Assembly: GCA_001599595.1 (NCBI GenBank)
Contig: BCHH01000007.1
Coordinates: 1,519,785-1,583,784, forward strand
Length of the DNA stretch: 64,000 nucleotides
From: Beverwykella pulmonaria
Lineage: Eukaryota > Ascomycota > Dothideomycetes > Pleosporales > Melanommataceae
Direction: 5' to 3'
Below, piece by piece: positions 22,899-34,126 of this stretch. The position numbers and the translations under genes are program-made. The notes below the pieces were generated by a model, which worked only from the letters and a program-made list of their open reading frames with translations, was not told the DNA's origin and made no database searches. How positions within the stretch are numbered: the stretch's first letter is position 1; the number at the start of each line of letters is the position of its first letter.

Positions 22899-24185
22899 AT
22901 GGTAAACCATCGTCGCGGCCCTTGGTCGCAGAACGAGGATGGGTGGCTCATCACCCTCGTCCACCGCAACGGACCGCACAACTGGGTCCGTATATCGCAA
23001 GAAATAGGAACCCGATCGCCCAAGCAGTGCCGTGAGAGGTACCATCAAAATCTCAAGCCTACGCTAAACCATGATCCGATCACGCCAGAAGAGGGAGCAG
23101 AGATCGAGCGTATGGTGCAAGAGATGGGAAAACGATGGGCCGAGATTGCTCGCCGACTCAAAGGACGCAGTGACAACGCAGTCAAGAACTGGTGGAACGG
23201 CGGCCAGAACCGGAGGAAGCGAAACCCAGAGCGAGGCGATCAACGAGGCCATGAGCAGATGCAGTCTGGCTATCTCTACTCTGGTGTCGCGCCGTCCATG
23301 CCTCATCACGAAGACGAAGCCGCACACGCACACCACATGCAACACGCACTTCCCCCACCCATGAGCAGAGAATCATCGGAATACTACGCTCAGTCGCGGA
23401 GACCATCACTCAACCCGTCACTTAGCTCTCCACACACGCTTCAACCCCCTCGCCAACTCGCATATGAGCCCCACTTTGCATCTCGACCGCCGGCCCTCGA
23501 GCTTCAGGCCTACAGCACATACTCAGCCGCACGGGGACGAGGCTACGAGACACCGATGCCTTCGCCATCTGGCTATTCCACTGTCTCAGCCGATGGCGCA
23601 CCGTCACTGATCACCGATAACGGCTCTGAGTCTCGCTCGCCCCGGGGAGCAGCGTCACCCCTTGACCTCACTCTCGCGCCCTTGGGTCGTGGCCGGGAGG
23701 AGCGCAAAAACTCGTCTACTCGCTTGCTGCCAATCACCGGCTTTCCTGTTGACGATGACGACCACTCTGCACCCTATGATCCGTACAGAAGGCGCGCGTC
23801 CGTACAACTCCCGCCTCTCCACCGTGCTGAGCCTGCAGCGCCAGTATGGCGAGAGCCGAACTACAGGGCGGAGTATCGACCTGAGAGGCCGCAGCTGCTC
23901 ACCCAGCCTGCCCCTCAGCGCGTGCATCACCACTCCCTTCCACAGTCTGCGACTCTCCCCATTGGGCAGAGACCGCTACCTGCCTTCCACACTCTCGCAG
24001 AGCCAGGCCGAGTCCCGCCACCGGCTGCCTCTCCCTCCGCTGTTAGCCCAGCATCAAGGCAACTCCCTTCGCCTTTTGCCCTGCCCGTGCGGGCGACCGA
24101 ATCCAAAAGTGCGCCAGTGTCACCTCAACGCGAGGCTCGTCACGAGGCTCGGGACAGTCGGATGAACCTGTCGAATATCTGCTAG
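22899..24185 (+). CDS. flbD: R2R3 Myb transcription factor, FlbD-like conidiation regulator
   Basis: Nuclear DNA-binding protein of 428 residues in one open frame. Two Myb repeats occupy about residues 7-52 (GPWSQNEDGWLITLV.., SPKQCRERYHQNLKP) and 61-101 (ITPEEGAEIERMV.., RSDNAVKNWWNG), with the regularly spaced Trp residues of the fold. The repeat pair and the N-terminal position match Aspergillus FlbD, which acts upstream of brlA in asexual development and also in sexual development and secondary metabolism. The remaining 320 residues are Pro/Ser/Arg-rich and disordered, as in the family. Regulation is suggested by the leader intron, the TATA box and an unusually long upstream gene-free region. 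The role in this species is inferred from the family. Confidence 0.88.
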   Translation: MVNHRRGPWSQNEDGWLITLVHRNGPHNWVRISQEIGTRSPKQCRERYHQNLKPTLNHDPITPEEGAEIERMVQEMGKRWAEIARRLKGRSDNAVKNWWNGGQNRRKRNPERGDQRGHEQMQSGYLYSGVAPSMPHHEDEAAHAHHMQHALPPPMSRESSEYYAQSRRPSLNPSLSSPHTLQPPRQLAYEPHFASRPPALELQAYSTYSAARGRGYETPMPSPSGYSTVSADGAPSLITDNGSESRSPRGAASPLDLTLAPLGRGREERKNSSTRLLPITGFPVDDDDHSAPYDPYRRRASVQLPPLHRAEPAAPVWREPNYRAEYRPERPQLLTQPAPQRVHHHSLPQSATLPIGQRPLPAFHTLAEPGRVPPPAASPSAVSPASRQLPSPFALPVRATESKSAPVSPQREARHEARDSRMNLSNIC

Positions 24186-26878
24186 ATGTATATTACATAG
24201 CAACACCGTTCAGGCGGGCTTTCGTATCTCTCTTTTCCTTCCTTCTATGAAGGATTTTCTGTCTATACTGTTGGTGCAATGGTTAGTGCTCATGATTATG
24301 CTACGGACATCCGCTTCGTTTCATCTCATGAGGCCTCATCTCACTTGCTATCTCTCTCCTACCAAAAAGGGTTCTGGGTTCTTAGTCATGTACGGCCACG
24401 CAATACGATACCCACAATGTAGGAACTACGGAAAAGGGCACCGGCCGGAGGGTTTTTTCTTTCAAGGTCTTTTTACATATTAGGCGTTCTTTCAGCGGGT
24501 GGGTCGACATCGTTGCAAACGATGTACTGGGCGGACTACGGAGTTTTTCCAACGGAAGGTCGCTGACCTCCGGCGGAGGCTGTTTGGCCTTCACCTCAGG
24601 CTTAGGCTGTTTGGTTTTTGAAGCATGGCTTGCATGCAGGTTTCGACCACTATCTACCATCTATTGCCATGTATTTACGATATCTGTCTACTACCTAATT
24701 ACTGTCCTATTGTCGCTACGAAACTGTTAGCTCTAGTAATACCTATACCCCCAAATGAGCATCCGTACGCGCATGAATGAATGAATCAAATAAATCGCGC
24801 CTGTCAATGCTATCAGTGCCTGACTCGGTCTAAGCGTCATACATCTCCTCTTCAAACCTTCCGTCTCGCATCATATTTCCCTTCTATCTCACATCCTCTA
24901 TCCGAACAAACTAAGTGCCGAAATCCAAAGTTCTGGGTCCCAAAGTGAGACAAACGCATAATGTCTTCGGCAGCACCGCTGATTGGGTACATGCGGGACA
25001 ACACACGCGGTGCGGGCGGGGTGAAGGCACGGCAGCAAACTCTGTCTACCCACCCGCTTGTCGCTTGTCTATCTTTGCCTCAGTCTTATACCAGATCTGC
25101 TAAGGCAGGGGGTGAATGAGTCGTTGGAATCGCAGTGCCAGTTTTCCGGGAGGAACGCAGGCAAAAGTAAAAACGGCGCGTTTTCTTATTATACCAGCGC
25201 GGTATATTGGATCGTTCACGGGAGGGAGAGAGCATGGACATTTGCAGTTGAATGATATAGGAGGGTTAACATAACGGCGCACGTTGTTGCTGGTTCCTCG
25301 TGGGAAAGGAAGGGAAGGAGCGACGGCGCGGCACGAGCGCCAGCGCCAGCGCTAGTGAATAATGGAAGTTTGGTTCTGGGTCCGCGCCGTCGGCTTCAGA
25401 GTTTGCGCCGGCGAAAGTCAATCGTGACTTATTACGGAGAGAGAGTTTGAACGAATGGGCATCTGGAATGGGAGAAAGTTCTGGGACATTCCGTGTCGAA
25501 GGTAGTGTAGTGTAGTGTGTGGGCTTGGGTGTTGATTCACAGGTGCAAATTTTCGCCGAGAAGCTGCTCCTGCAGATGCATGGAAAATGGGGATGGGCAT
25601 AGGAGGGGGAAGCGGAGCACGATACGCCGGTCGAAAACGTGGTGTTTCGCCGCGAACACGTGTGTTGTGCATATCGTCACCTTTATCGCTTACCTACTTA
25701 CTAGAATTGCCTAGGCACATGTGAAGAACATGCTATGTATGCTGCTCGTATACTGTGCCCAGATAGTGCAGTGTGTAGGGGAGCAAAATCGCCGTTGGCG
25801 TCTTACCTAACTTCCAGACTTGGTAGTATTCACGATGACAGGGGAGGAACGTGAGAATACGAAATAGTGGGGAGGAGGTGTGGTGCTGTGCCACAGAGAG
25901 GGTTTGGGGTCCGTGAATGCAGTGTTGAGAAGACAAAACGTAGTGTAATACATTCTGGTGGTGCCTGCGATGATGTGAACGGACCTTTAGACCACTAAGC
26001 TGGCGATAAACTAGCTCTGAAACAATTCGCTGTGCGCAGGATCAAATCACCATCCATTGTCCATCACCGTTTTACAACACTAAAGCATTTCCGTCCGCGC
26101 GCGTTAAATAGATCGCATTTGACGATGACTCCGGACGTCAGTAGTGACCAGACAAGGAGCTCAGCACGTTCCCTACCCCATACCCAACACGGCAGAAGCG
26201 AGATGTTGCTCAGTCTGCGCCCTGCGGACACAGCGGATATTTCCAGCAAAGGGTGTCATCCCCGTGGCCGGCCGTTGTGACCCTGCCCATGGGTCGCCGC
26301 AACCCGACGCCCCGGGGTCGAGAGGGGTATATGTCCGTGAGCGTATAACGACATCACCAGGGTGTATTTTTCGCTTAAGTAATGTCTGGTAATATGCGAA
26401 GGAGAGTGACATGCTACCGGGAAGGCACGGGGCGGTATGACCTTGAAGATAATTATTCTGTTAAGGCGGAGGGCAGGCTTCGCGGCCGAGTTTAATTGAT
26501 GGGAATGGATTCCTGGCCGTATATGCGCGTGTCCTTCTCTTTCAGAGGCATGTTCGTGGGGTCGGTATTTGAGTCCTGCAAGCCACACCGCGCAAACTAC
26601 CACAAATAGAGCACTCCTCCTCTAACGCATGCGATAGTGCTGATTGGATAATACGTATTACCCGGAACCAATCAGATATCACTGCGCTAGGTGCAGTAGT
26701 TTCTCCGAGGCACCGTCGATCAAACGACATCTGACCAGCCTCATCATTATCACATTCATCGTTCTGAGCGATTGCGACCGACCGCATCCGAGCCATGTTA
26801 CCGAAATCCCTAAGTCTCTGATGAGGATATGATGTACAGGGCGATATTAGCCTAGCGAGGCGTGTTTGAGGATCGAAG
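24186..26878. other. 2.7-kb intergenic region without a recognisable gene
   Basis: Only short open frames without domains. A small perfect hairpin lies near 24508-24526 (acatcgtt/aacgatgt). A tRNA-like A-box near 24275-24295 has no acceptable partner, so no tRNA is called. Confidence 0.5.
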
Positions 26879-29031
26879 ATGGCGGGTTCGTACAACCCGG
26901 ATGATGCCGCTTTGATGATGCAGCCGGTATGTGCGGGGGTAGAGAGGGCATGGCCGTTGCTAGGTCAATCAAAGATTTCGAGGCGGAAATTGAGTGCACT
27001 GAGCAATTGGCATGCCCACGGTACCCCAATACCCTCTGTCTTGGAGAATTATGCTAATACTTTCATGTTAACTAAAGTGGGATGAAGCATTTCGGGTATG
27101 TACTATATCAGCTGATCCATCACCTCGTACGCCATCTACCGAGCCAATTCTGATCCAGACAATAGGCCCAGCGTGATGTCGGCCTGCGAGTACCCATCAA
27201 CTTCCTGACTGTAGCAACGGCCTCGTTGAGCGCTGCTTGCTTCGGGCACAATCAGTATGAAGATGCGGCGTTCCAGAAATGCTTCTCCAATCTCCTAGCT
27301 GCTCCATTTCGAAGATTCCTAGTCGATGTATATTGGGATGCGGGGAGAGCCACATGGAGTCTGTGTCCGGTGGAGGTCCCCCCTATGGCAGAGCCGCAAA
27401 TGAGCACGGTGACGACAGCTTCGGCGACACAGCAGAGCATTGCTTCGGTGGGTAGACGTGATGTTGTCCCTACTTTGCTGCCCGGGGAAAGAGCGCTAGA
27501 TGGAGAACGACGCCAGGATGCATCAGTTTCTGAATCAGCATCAGCTTCAATCTCATCGGCTACAGTATCCAATGAGTCTTCGGAATCCTCCACAGCTACT
27601 GCATCATCGACAAGTGTGGCATCTCCGCCAATTCTATCAATCCCCCAGAACAACGCATCACCATTGTTTCAGATCGGAAGATACAATTGCACTTCAACAA
27701 TGACCTTAAGTTTGCTAACCAGTATCTACAACGATTTCCTTGAGACCACTGAGACCACCACAGAGGCCACGATAACGTATCTTACTCTTAACATCCATGC
27801 CGCTGCGTCCTTCCAAGCACCAGACGCTCCTGCCCAGCAACCCGGCCCTGGCCAGCTGCCTGTATCCGGAAACCTCATCAGCGACATTATGAAGGGGAAT
27901 TTGTCGAACGAAATGTATACACCTCACAAATTACAAGACGAACGTAGCAATCTCAACGCTTCCTGGTTCGACGTTGCCTGGGATATTCGCCCAGCTGAAG
28001 GCTACTACGAGACTTCGACAAACTCCGCAGATCATTTGGTTACGCAAGATGGTTGGCCGACGGAGGCATACATGGAGTTCAAAGAGCTATTTCGTCTCGT
28101 GGCCGCTTTCGGAACTATCGATCCGCAAATGGCAGGCTACATTACGACCACTGACCTCGACACCATCTTTGCACCCATGACAATTCACAATATGCACAAC
28201 TCTACCTTCAACACCGCTGGAGGGATCACAACAGGCTGTCTCTTCTCCGCCTCCACGACCTCCGTTACACCCACAACCAATTCTTCTTGGACGCTCTCCA
28301 CCGCGCCTTTCCTCAACCTCGGCCCAAGCCCCAACACCACGACCCCCATCCCGCAACTCACAAACCTGATATCCTGCGGTCTTTCCCCGTTCCTAAACAA
28401 CACTTTATCCAACGCCACCGCAGACCAAAACCCCATCCCATATGTCGCCTACGCGCACTCCAATTTCTGGACTTGGGCCCCCGGCTCGCCCTCCAACACC
28501 ACGAATTCAAATACGGGCGCACCAAACGACCGCTGCGCCGCAATGTACACATCCACCACTCCCCCAGGTCGCTGGCACACCATAGACTGCACGGCCCGAC
28601 ACCTCGCCGCCTGCCAATCCCCCTCTAACCCATACCACTGGGAACTCTCCATTTCCGAAACAGACTACTACACTACGACCTGCCCACACAACACCACCTT
28701 CAGCGTCCCACACACCGCCCTCGAAAACTCGTATCTCCTCTCCGCGATTCGCTCCCATTCGTCTCCACCGAACGTCGTCTTCCTCAACCTCAACGCGCTC
28801 GATGTCCCGGATTGTTGGACTATCGGCGTCAACGGCACGTGCCCGTACGTTTCTAATACAGATACGGATAAAGTCAGAGTCGTGGTCGTGCCGACAGTCG
28901 CCGCAGTCATTGTATTTGTCCTTGCGGCGCTGACGTTTTTTGTTAAGTGCGCGGCAAATCGACGTGAGGATAAGAGGGGGAGGCGGAGGAGGAATGTTGG
29001 TGGGTGGGAGTATGAGGGTGTGCCCAGTTGA
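26879..29031 (+). CDS. MTC6: Mtc6-like membrane glycoprotein (maintenance of telomere capping 6)
   Basis: Single-pass membrane protein of the fungal Mtc6 family, known genetically from telomere-capping maintenance in yeast; the molecular function is unclear. Seen: RDVGLRVPINFLTVATASL and FRRFLVDVYWDAGRATWSLCP near the N-terminus, a Ser/Thr-rich and strongly N-glycosylatable middle (many NXS/T), a C-terminal Cys-rich segment with GRWHTIDC, HLAACQSPSNPYHWEL and ALENSYLLSA, then one membrane helix (VVVVPTVAAVIVFVLAALTFF) and a short basic tail. The proposed first exon is 26879-26926 (MAGSYNPDD..), spliced over 26927-27171 (gtatgt..cccag) in phase 0; this 245-nt intron could hide a further small exon. 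From 27172 the frame is open to the stop. A signal sequence is not obvious in this N-terminus, so the 5' end is the weakest part. Confidence 0.82.
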
Positions 29032-29388
29032 TTATTTTCGTGTTCATTTTTATGAATCTTGTGTATAAAATTGTCGCTAATGATAACATGTTGAGAATGT
29101 ACAGATGGGTATTAGGGAAGGTTGCCGGTGTTCCTAGTCGTATATAGGGTGTGTATAATATTCTAATAGTAAAATAGATTGAGATAGAGCCCGACAACGC
29201 CTGTTCTGAACGTTCGGGACATGTTGCTACCCGCTTTCTGGAACTTGTGACCTGGCACGAAATTGGCGCAATTGATCTCTTGGGTTAACTGTTTGAAGCC
29301 TCTTAACCTCAATCGAAGGCAAAGCAACCAACCCGACGTTACCATAGCACCAGGCATAACAGTCCGTAGATCCAGCCCCAACATATCT

Positions 29389-30294
29389 TCAGGATAGTGT
29401 CAAACCCGCCATTTCGAACAAGCTGCTGAAGATTCTTGTCTTCTCGATCTTGTCCTGACACATTGGATCTGTTCTCCCCGCAACCCCAGCGGCCATATCT
29501 TTGAGAATCGGAAATTTATATGAAGCGCTGGTAGCCCGTTGAGACAATGTCGTTTCCATGCCCAGATACAAGAACGTGATGCGGAGGCTGCGGACCGCGC
29601 GTGGAAGCAGCTTGTTAAGTCTATCCGGTGCATCAGGATCTTGTGGTCGATATATGGAACGGTAATCAATGGAGGGATTCTCCAGAATATCGAATCGGCG
29701 AATGTATGAATGTGATAGTAGTTGATATCTTGCTGATTGTACTAGCCTCACCAATCCTCCAGATCGCCATCCTGTGCAGTGGACATAAAAGCGATGCTGA
29801 AGCGCCCAAAGTATTGCCTTGCTGGTTGCTACATTTGCGAAAGATCGAATGAGACAAGATCGAACCGACCCTAGTAGTGCTCCAGATGCGGAAGTAGTAG
29901 TAGCGTACTTCCAAGGGTTTCCCAAACCATGTCTAATATGGATAGCTTTTTCACAATGGGTAACCGCGTGCTCATGAAACGCAGGATTGACTGGTACTCT
30001 TTTCTCATCATAGCCGCTGCCAGGGTCCGTCTGGATATTGTCCATGGACCATCCTGCTGCGTCACATGCACATATGGCTCCGAGGTTCGGTGCGGTTGCA
30101 TTTAGACTTATAAGCTCGTGGATGTGGTAGTCGTACCGGCTTTCTATCAACTCCAGTACTCGTAACAATGGCAACTTGAGGCCCCCTGATAGACTTAAGG
30201 CGCCGAATGCGGCCGGATGCTCAACGGCGAGGAGCAAACTTCGCAGTCGTGGGGCGAAACCATGGTACTTGTGGTAAGCAAATTGTGTAGCCAT
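29389..30294 (-). CDS. Hypothetical F-box/LRR-like protein, probably truncated
   Basis: A 301-residue open frame without introns. The start has short Leu-rich strands (RLRSLLLAVEHP, LPLLRVLELIESR) and the end (LPRAVRSLRITFLYLG.., SSLFEMAGLTLS) resembles the C-terminal half of fungal F-box proteins, where a repeat region ends in a helix and AGVxL. No F-box is present. Directly upstream the same frame continues in protein-like fashion but meets TGA about five codons before the ATG, then TAA, so the gene may have lost its 5' part. Similarity is impressionistic. It lies tail-side of the HET gene in an accessory stretch. Confidence 0.35.
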   Translation of the reverse strand: MATQFAYHKYHGFAPRLRSLLLAVEHPAAFGALSLSGGLKLPLLRVLELIESRYDYHIHELISLNATAPNLGAICACDAAGWSMDNIQTDPGSGYDEKRVPVNPAFHEHAVTHCEKAIHIRHGLGNPWKYATTTSASGALLGSVRSCLIRSFANVATSKAILWALQHRFYVHCTGWRSGGLVRLVQSARYQLLSHSYIRRFDILENPSIDYRSIYRPQDPDAPDRLNKLLPRAVRSLRITFLYLGMETTLSQRATSASYKFPILKDMAAGVAGRTDPMCQDKIEKTRIFSSLFEMAGLTLS

Positions 30295-30657
30295 GACTGC
30301 TCATACTTCGTCCAATTTGGAAAGCGACAGATCGAATTATCGTTCCCTAGTTCATGAAGTACTGCGCTCTTGCTTTTCCTTCCCAAGTCATGAGCCTATT
30401 TTGGATTTAACAGTAGCCTCTTTGAGATACCAAGCTCAATGAGAAATTTGATAGTCTGAGATTGCGACTCATAGCCCCTAGCGTGATATTCCCCACGGTT
30501 TGCATCGTGGTGATGTGCTTAGTTAAGTAGTCTACCGGTATTCTAGGGCTGACAACTGTAGAGTGAAAGTGAGGAAGTTGAAGGCTTTATACCAACTCGG
30601 GGAACTCTACCAAACATTCCCCAATTCGTTTCTGGGCTGTCATCACCAACAACCCCT

Positions 30658-33030
30658 CTAAACCAGCGTGACCAGTTCTTCCCTAAATTCGTCCTTGTTA
30701 ACAAATACCTCCCCTTGCATAAACCCAGAGAAATACGCTTGACCAACTAATACGAAACTTTCTTCTTCCGTTTTTGCTCGCCGAATTACCATTGGTACAG
30801 ATACACCTTTAATGACAACAATAGTGTCTCCAACCTGCGCCTGTTGAGGTACCATCCCGACATATCCTGTCGTCGTTTTGGCTACGCGCATGTGGAAACA
30901 GAATCGTCGCGCTTCTGAGTGAAACTTTTCTGCACCCAAACTCATGTCTTCGAAATGTTGCCAAAAGTCAAGGAGTAAATTCTCATCGGGAGGGTTTGTG
31001 CCATTTGAGGGTGATTTGCTTTCGACCATGGCGACAACGCGTTTAACCTTTTCAGCAAGGTAGCCAGGTTCGTACTGGCATCTTGTGATCTCCACGAATG
31101 AATTGTAGGAGTCGTAAAAGTCTACGCTTGTTTCATAGGTAGACTGGGACTGATATCTACAGATCATAGTCCTCCAGGTGATATTGCTATGATCTTGCCC
31201 TGTATATTTTGATGAGCGTTTCAAAAAGCAAGAAATTTCTTCTGTGATGAAATATAGAGGAGGCCACTCTGACCGGTCTTTCAAATCGTAATGTTCGCTT
31301 TTCCTTTGGTTTCTTTGAGATGTTTGCACTACCGTACCAGGCCAAAGTATTGTTAGCATACTTGAAAAATACGACGCAATATACGAAATTACTGTAGGTA
31401 TTTTTGAGAATGCCAGAGCAGTCTTTAATTTCGCTAACAATACTTTGGCCTGATACCATAATATGCTGGCAGACTGGGGTGCTGAATTTGTAAGCGTACC
31501 GGAGCCAAGGTGGGAATGAGATTTGGAACGACGCATTTGATCTTCGGCATGGTCGCGGGGCTGATTATTGCTCATAGACTCCAGAGCCTCGTTGACTCGT
31601 TCTACCATACGGAAAGGACGATTATATCTGTATTTGTGAACACAACCCAAGGATTCAATTTCGCCGATATGGAAAGCAGTGACGAAGATATGGTCTTGTT
31701 GTTTACCAAGACGGATGTCTGAAACTTCCCCCCCTGCAGCAGGAATATGAATGACACCGTACGCTGTAGCCGTTGGGGCAGGATTCTCTGATGGGAAACT
31801 GGAAAATGACCAGTCAGGAACCCATGAAGGCAGTTTTAATGACGGGTCGCTGAGGAAAGCATTTAAAAGAACCTTCGCGCCCTGGCCAGAGCTGATAAGA
31901 AACTCAGCTGTCCTGATGAATGTTTCACGAACGGTCTCCGCATAGTCTGGTTGAAATATACCATCCTTTCCTTCTTTACAGAGATTAAGTAAAGCGAATA
32001 CTCGGTCTCTTGGATCGGATGCGGAAGAATATCTCGATCTTTCCAGCACTTCAATTAGACTCCATTGTTTTGGATCCTGTCCTGGAGACCGAAATATCGA
32101 ACTGCATATTCCTAACTCATTCATGAGAATTACTTGGGAGCAACCCCTTATGTTAGGTTGTTCCCAAGGCATGTTATGTTCCAACGAAAAGTTACTGCCT
32201 GGAAATCGATGACCTATAGATACCACTAAGGCCGTGAAAACGAATTCTGCTGAGATCAGCCAGGTTCCACACAGCATTTCAAGTTTCCTTGCTGCCAAAG
32301 CTTCCTGAAGAATCCAGACACGGGAAAACCAAGGGCGAGAGAGAAACTTGCGAAATGCTTCCCATAACGCATCTTCAGAAGGGGGAAGACCACAAGGACT
32401 CAAAGCCCAAGGCATACAATGAATTTTCTTTAAGTTGGCGTCGTTCGAAGCAAGATAGCCAGCCGAAACAATTTTCCCGAGCAGTTCAGGTATCCGCTCA
32501 CTGCCGTCAGCTTCAGAACCCAGATATGCCACCACTTTTTTAGCATTTGAGAAGATGTCGTACATTAATTGAACTTGATTCTTCCGCTCATGGAGGTCCA
32601 TCTGGTTGATACAGACAAAATCTACCCACAGCAGACGAGGCTGGTCTTCTAGTTGGAGAGTACGCAACGCGCGATCGAGGTTATCGCTGATTGGGATCAT
32701 ATTCTCGTCTAGCCAAAGGACACGGGATGAATCGGGCTGGCCCCAAGTATATGATAGGCACTCGTATGAGGGCATTCCGGCAAGGTCGACTTCAATCAAG
32801 CTACCAAACAAATCCGTCTCGTGAAGTTTTCGGCCTATAAATTTGCTGGCAACTTTGTTGGTAAAGCTTTCATGGGATTCTGGAAACAACTTTAGAAGTC
32901 TGATTTTCGTCCTCCCCTCGAGCTCCCTGTAAGGATATCGGCGGGCGATGGAGAGTACATTGCCGTCAGGGATAGAGTAAAGAAGAGTGTCTTGCGCGAA
33001 CGACTGGAAATTGGACTGAGTAGAAGCCAT
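30658..33030 (-). CDS. HET-domain protein (heterokaryon incompatibility type)
   Basis: Intronless gene of 790 residues with a canonical HET domain: ECLSYTWG at residues 90-97, LLWVDFVCINQ at 133-143, a Tyr/Ala-rich segment after it, and PWFSRVWILQEA at about 245-256. HET domains are the effector modules of fungal non-self recognition and trigger cell death when activated; most genomic copies have no assigned partner. The C-terminal 500 residues show no repeat or NACHT domain, only the family's usual variable region. The copy looks intact, in contrast to the decayed copy near 46.7 kb. The start ATG at 33030 is the first in the frame. A spacer of about 1.1 kb separates it from the phospholipase gene. 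Confidence 0.88.
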   Translation of the reverse strand: MASTQSNFQSFAQDTLLYSIPDGNVLSIARRYPYRELEGRTKIRLLKLFPESHESFTNKVASKFIGRKLHETDLFGSLIEVDLAGMPSYECLSYTWGQPDSSRVLWLDENMIPISDNLDRALRTLQLEDQPRLLWVDFVCINQMDLHERKNQVQLMYDIFSNAKKVVAYLGSEADGSERIPELLGKIVSAGYLASNDANLKKIHCMPWALSPCGLPPSEDALWEAFRKFLSRPWFSRVWILQEALAARKLEMLCGTWLISAEFVFTALVVSIGHRFPGSNFSLEHNMPWEQPNIRGCSQVILMNELGICSSIFRSPGQDPKQWSLIEVLERSRYSSASDPRDRVFALLNLCKEGKDGIFQPDYAETVRETFIRTAEFLISSGQGAKVLLNAFLSDPSLKLPSWVPDWSFSSFPSENPAPTATAYGVIHIPAAGGEVSDIRLGKQQDHIFVTAFHIGEIESLGCVHKYRYNRPFRMVERVNEALESMSNNQPRDHAEDQMRRSKSHSHLGSGTLTNSAPQSASILWYQAKVLLAKLKTALAFSKIPTVISYIASYFSSMLTILWPGTVVQTSQRNQRKSEHYDLKDRSEWPPLYFITEEISCFLKRSSKYTGQDHSNITWRTMICRYQSQSTYETSVDFYDSYNSFVEITRCQYEPGYLAEKVKRVVAMVESKSPSNGTNPPDENLLLDFWQHFEDMSLGAEKFHSEARRFCFHMRVAKTTTGYVGMVPQQAQVGDTIVVIKGVSVPMVIRRAKTEEESFVLVGQAYFSGFMQGEVFVNKDEFREELVTLV

Positions 33031-34126
33031 GTGAAAGACGATTGAAGATGTCTAAAAGTTTAGCATCGTGCATACATGAATTTGCAACATGCTGTTTCTT
33101 GTCTAGAATTTAGGTAGCCGCAAAGCGGGGTGCTAGGCAGCAGCAAGGCAGGGGTTGCACGCCACGTGACACAACGTGTAAATTTACATTCGGGCAAAGC
33201 ATGGCATTAGCTTCAGAGAATTCAGCACTGCGGATGCATTTTGCATCGACAAGTGCAGCAGCGCATATTTGACCGAGCGCGGTCAATTCTATGTACTAGC
33301 AGTATCAGAAGGCTACTGTGTGTTACGCAGGCCCATCTGATGCCTTACCGAATATCGCCAACAGTTCCAGATCTGCTGGAATAGTATGGAGGGAAAAAAA
33401 TCTTTTCCACCTGGGAGGAATTCGCTAGTAGCCAATGGTTCATCAGGTGATGGAAATTTAAGAACTGATTATCCCTCCTTTTGTTGTCTTCTTCGCCAAC
33501 GGCGGGCATGACTGGATTCATATCGGTCGAGCGTTCGCGAAAATACCAGAGAAGCTTGAATACACAGAAGAGCAAAACCGAAGATCTATCTTCTATATTG
33601 AGATTCCAAGTCCGATAACGGAATTGTAAGCTCTTTAGCAATGCTGGACGACGGAGTTTGGTGAAGGAGGAAAAATTCAGGAGAGATTAGGGAAGTCTTT
33701 ACTGCAGAACCAAGAAATAGGGGCTGTTGGAAATTCTCTAGACTCAATTTGAGGCTAGAAATAGGCCTGTGCTAGATAAGAAATGGGAACTGGAGGTATT
33801 TTTGTTGGTCCTACAGATGTGGTGCGAAACGAGCTAATCTCCAGCGCCTACTAGGGCTGACAGAGGAATGTTTCGTGACATTGACAGAAAGAGCCTGAAA
33901 GTAGAGCTAAAATCGTTGCTCTTAATGAAATTTTACCACTCCAGCCAGGGTAAGCCTATTCAATGACACATTTTTACAACACCATAATTATCTTTGACAT
34001 GCCCAGAATCCACTGGCACTTTTAACTATAACCCTATTGATATGAATACCATCTCTCTCTCTCTCCCTGCAAAACGTCACCAGTAACTCCCATCCAATCC
34101 TCGGAAACTCCTTCGACACCATCCCA
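33031..34126. other. 1.1-kb intergenic region, no gene seen
   Basis: AT-richer DNA. One 98-codon minus-strand frame (33345-33641) has no recognisable feature and I do not call it. Confidence 0.5.

Noticed and set aside
24265..24380. Possible tRNA gene (A-box-like gcaatggttagtgctc)
   Set aside because: No cloverleaf can be drawn: the acceptor and T arms do not pair and the B-box is missing (gggttctgggttc is not the consensus).
33345..33641. 98-codon minus-strand frame between HET and PLD
   Set aside because: No ATG context, domain or homology that I can recognise; left as spacer.
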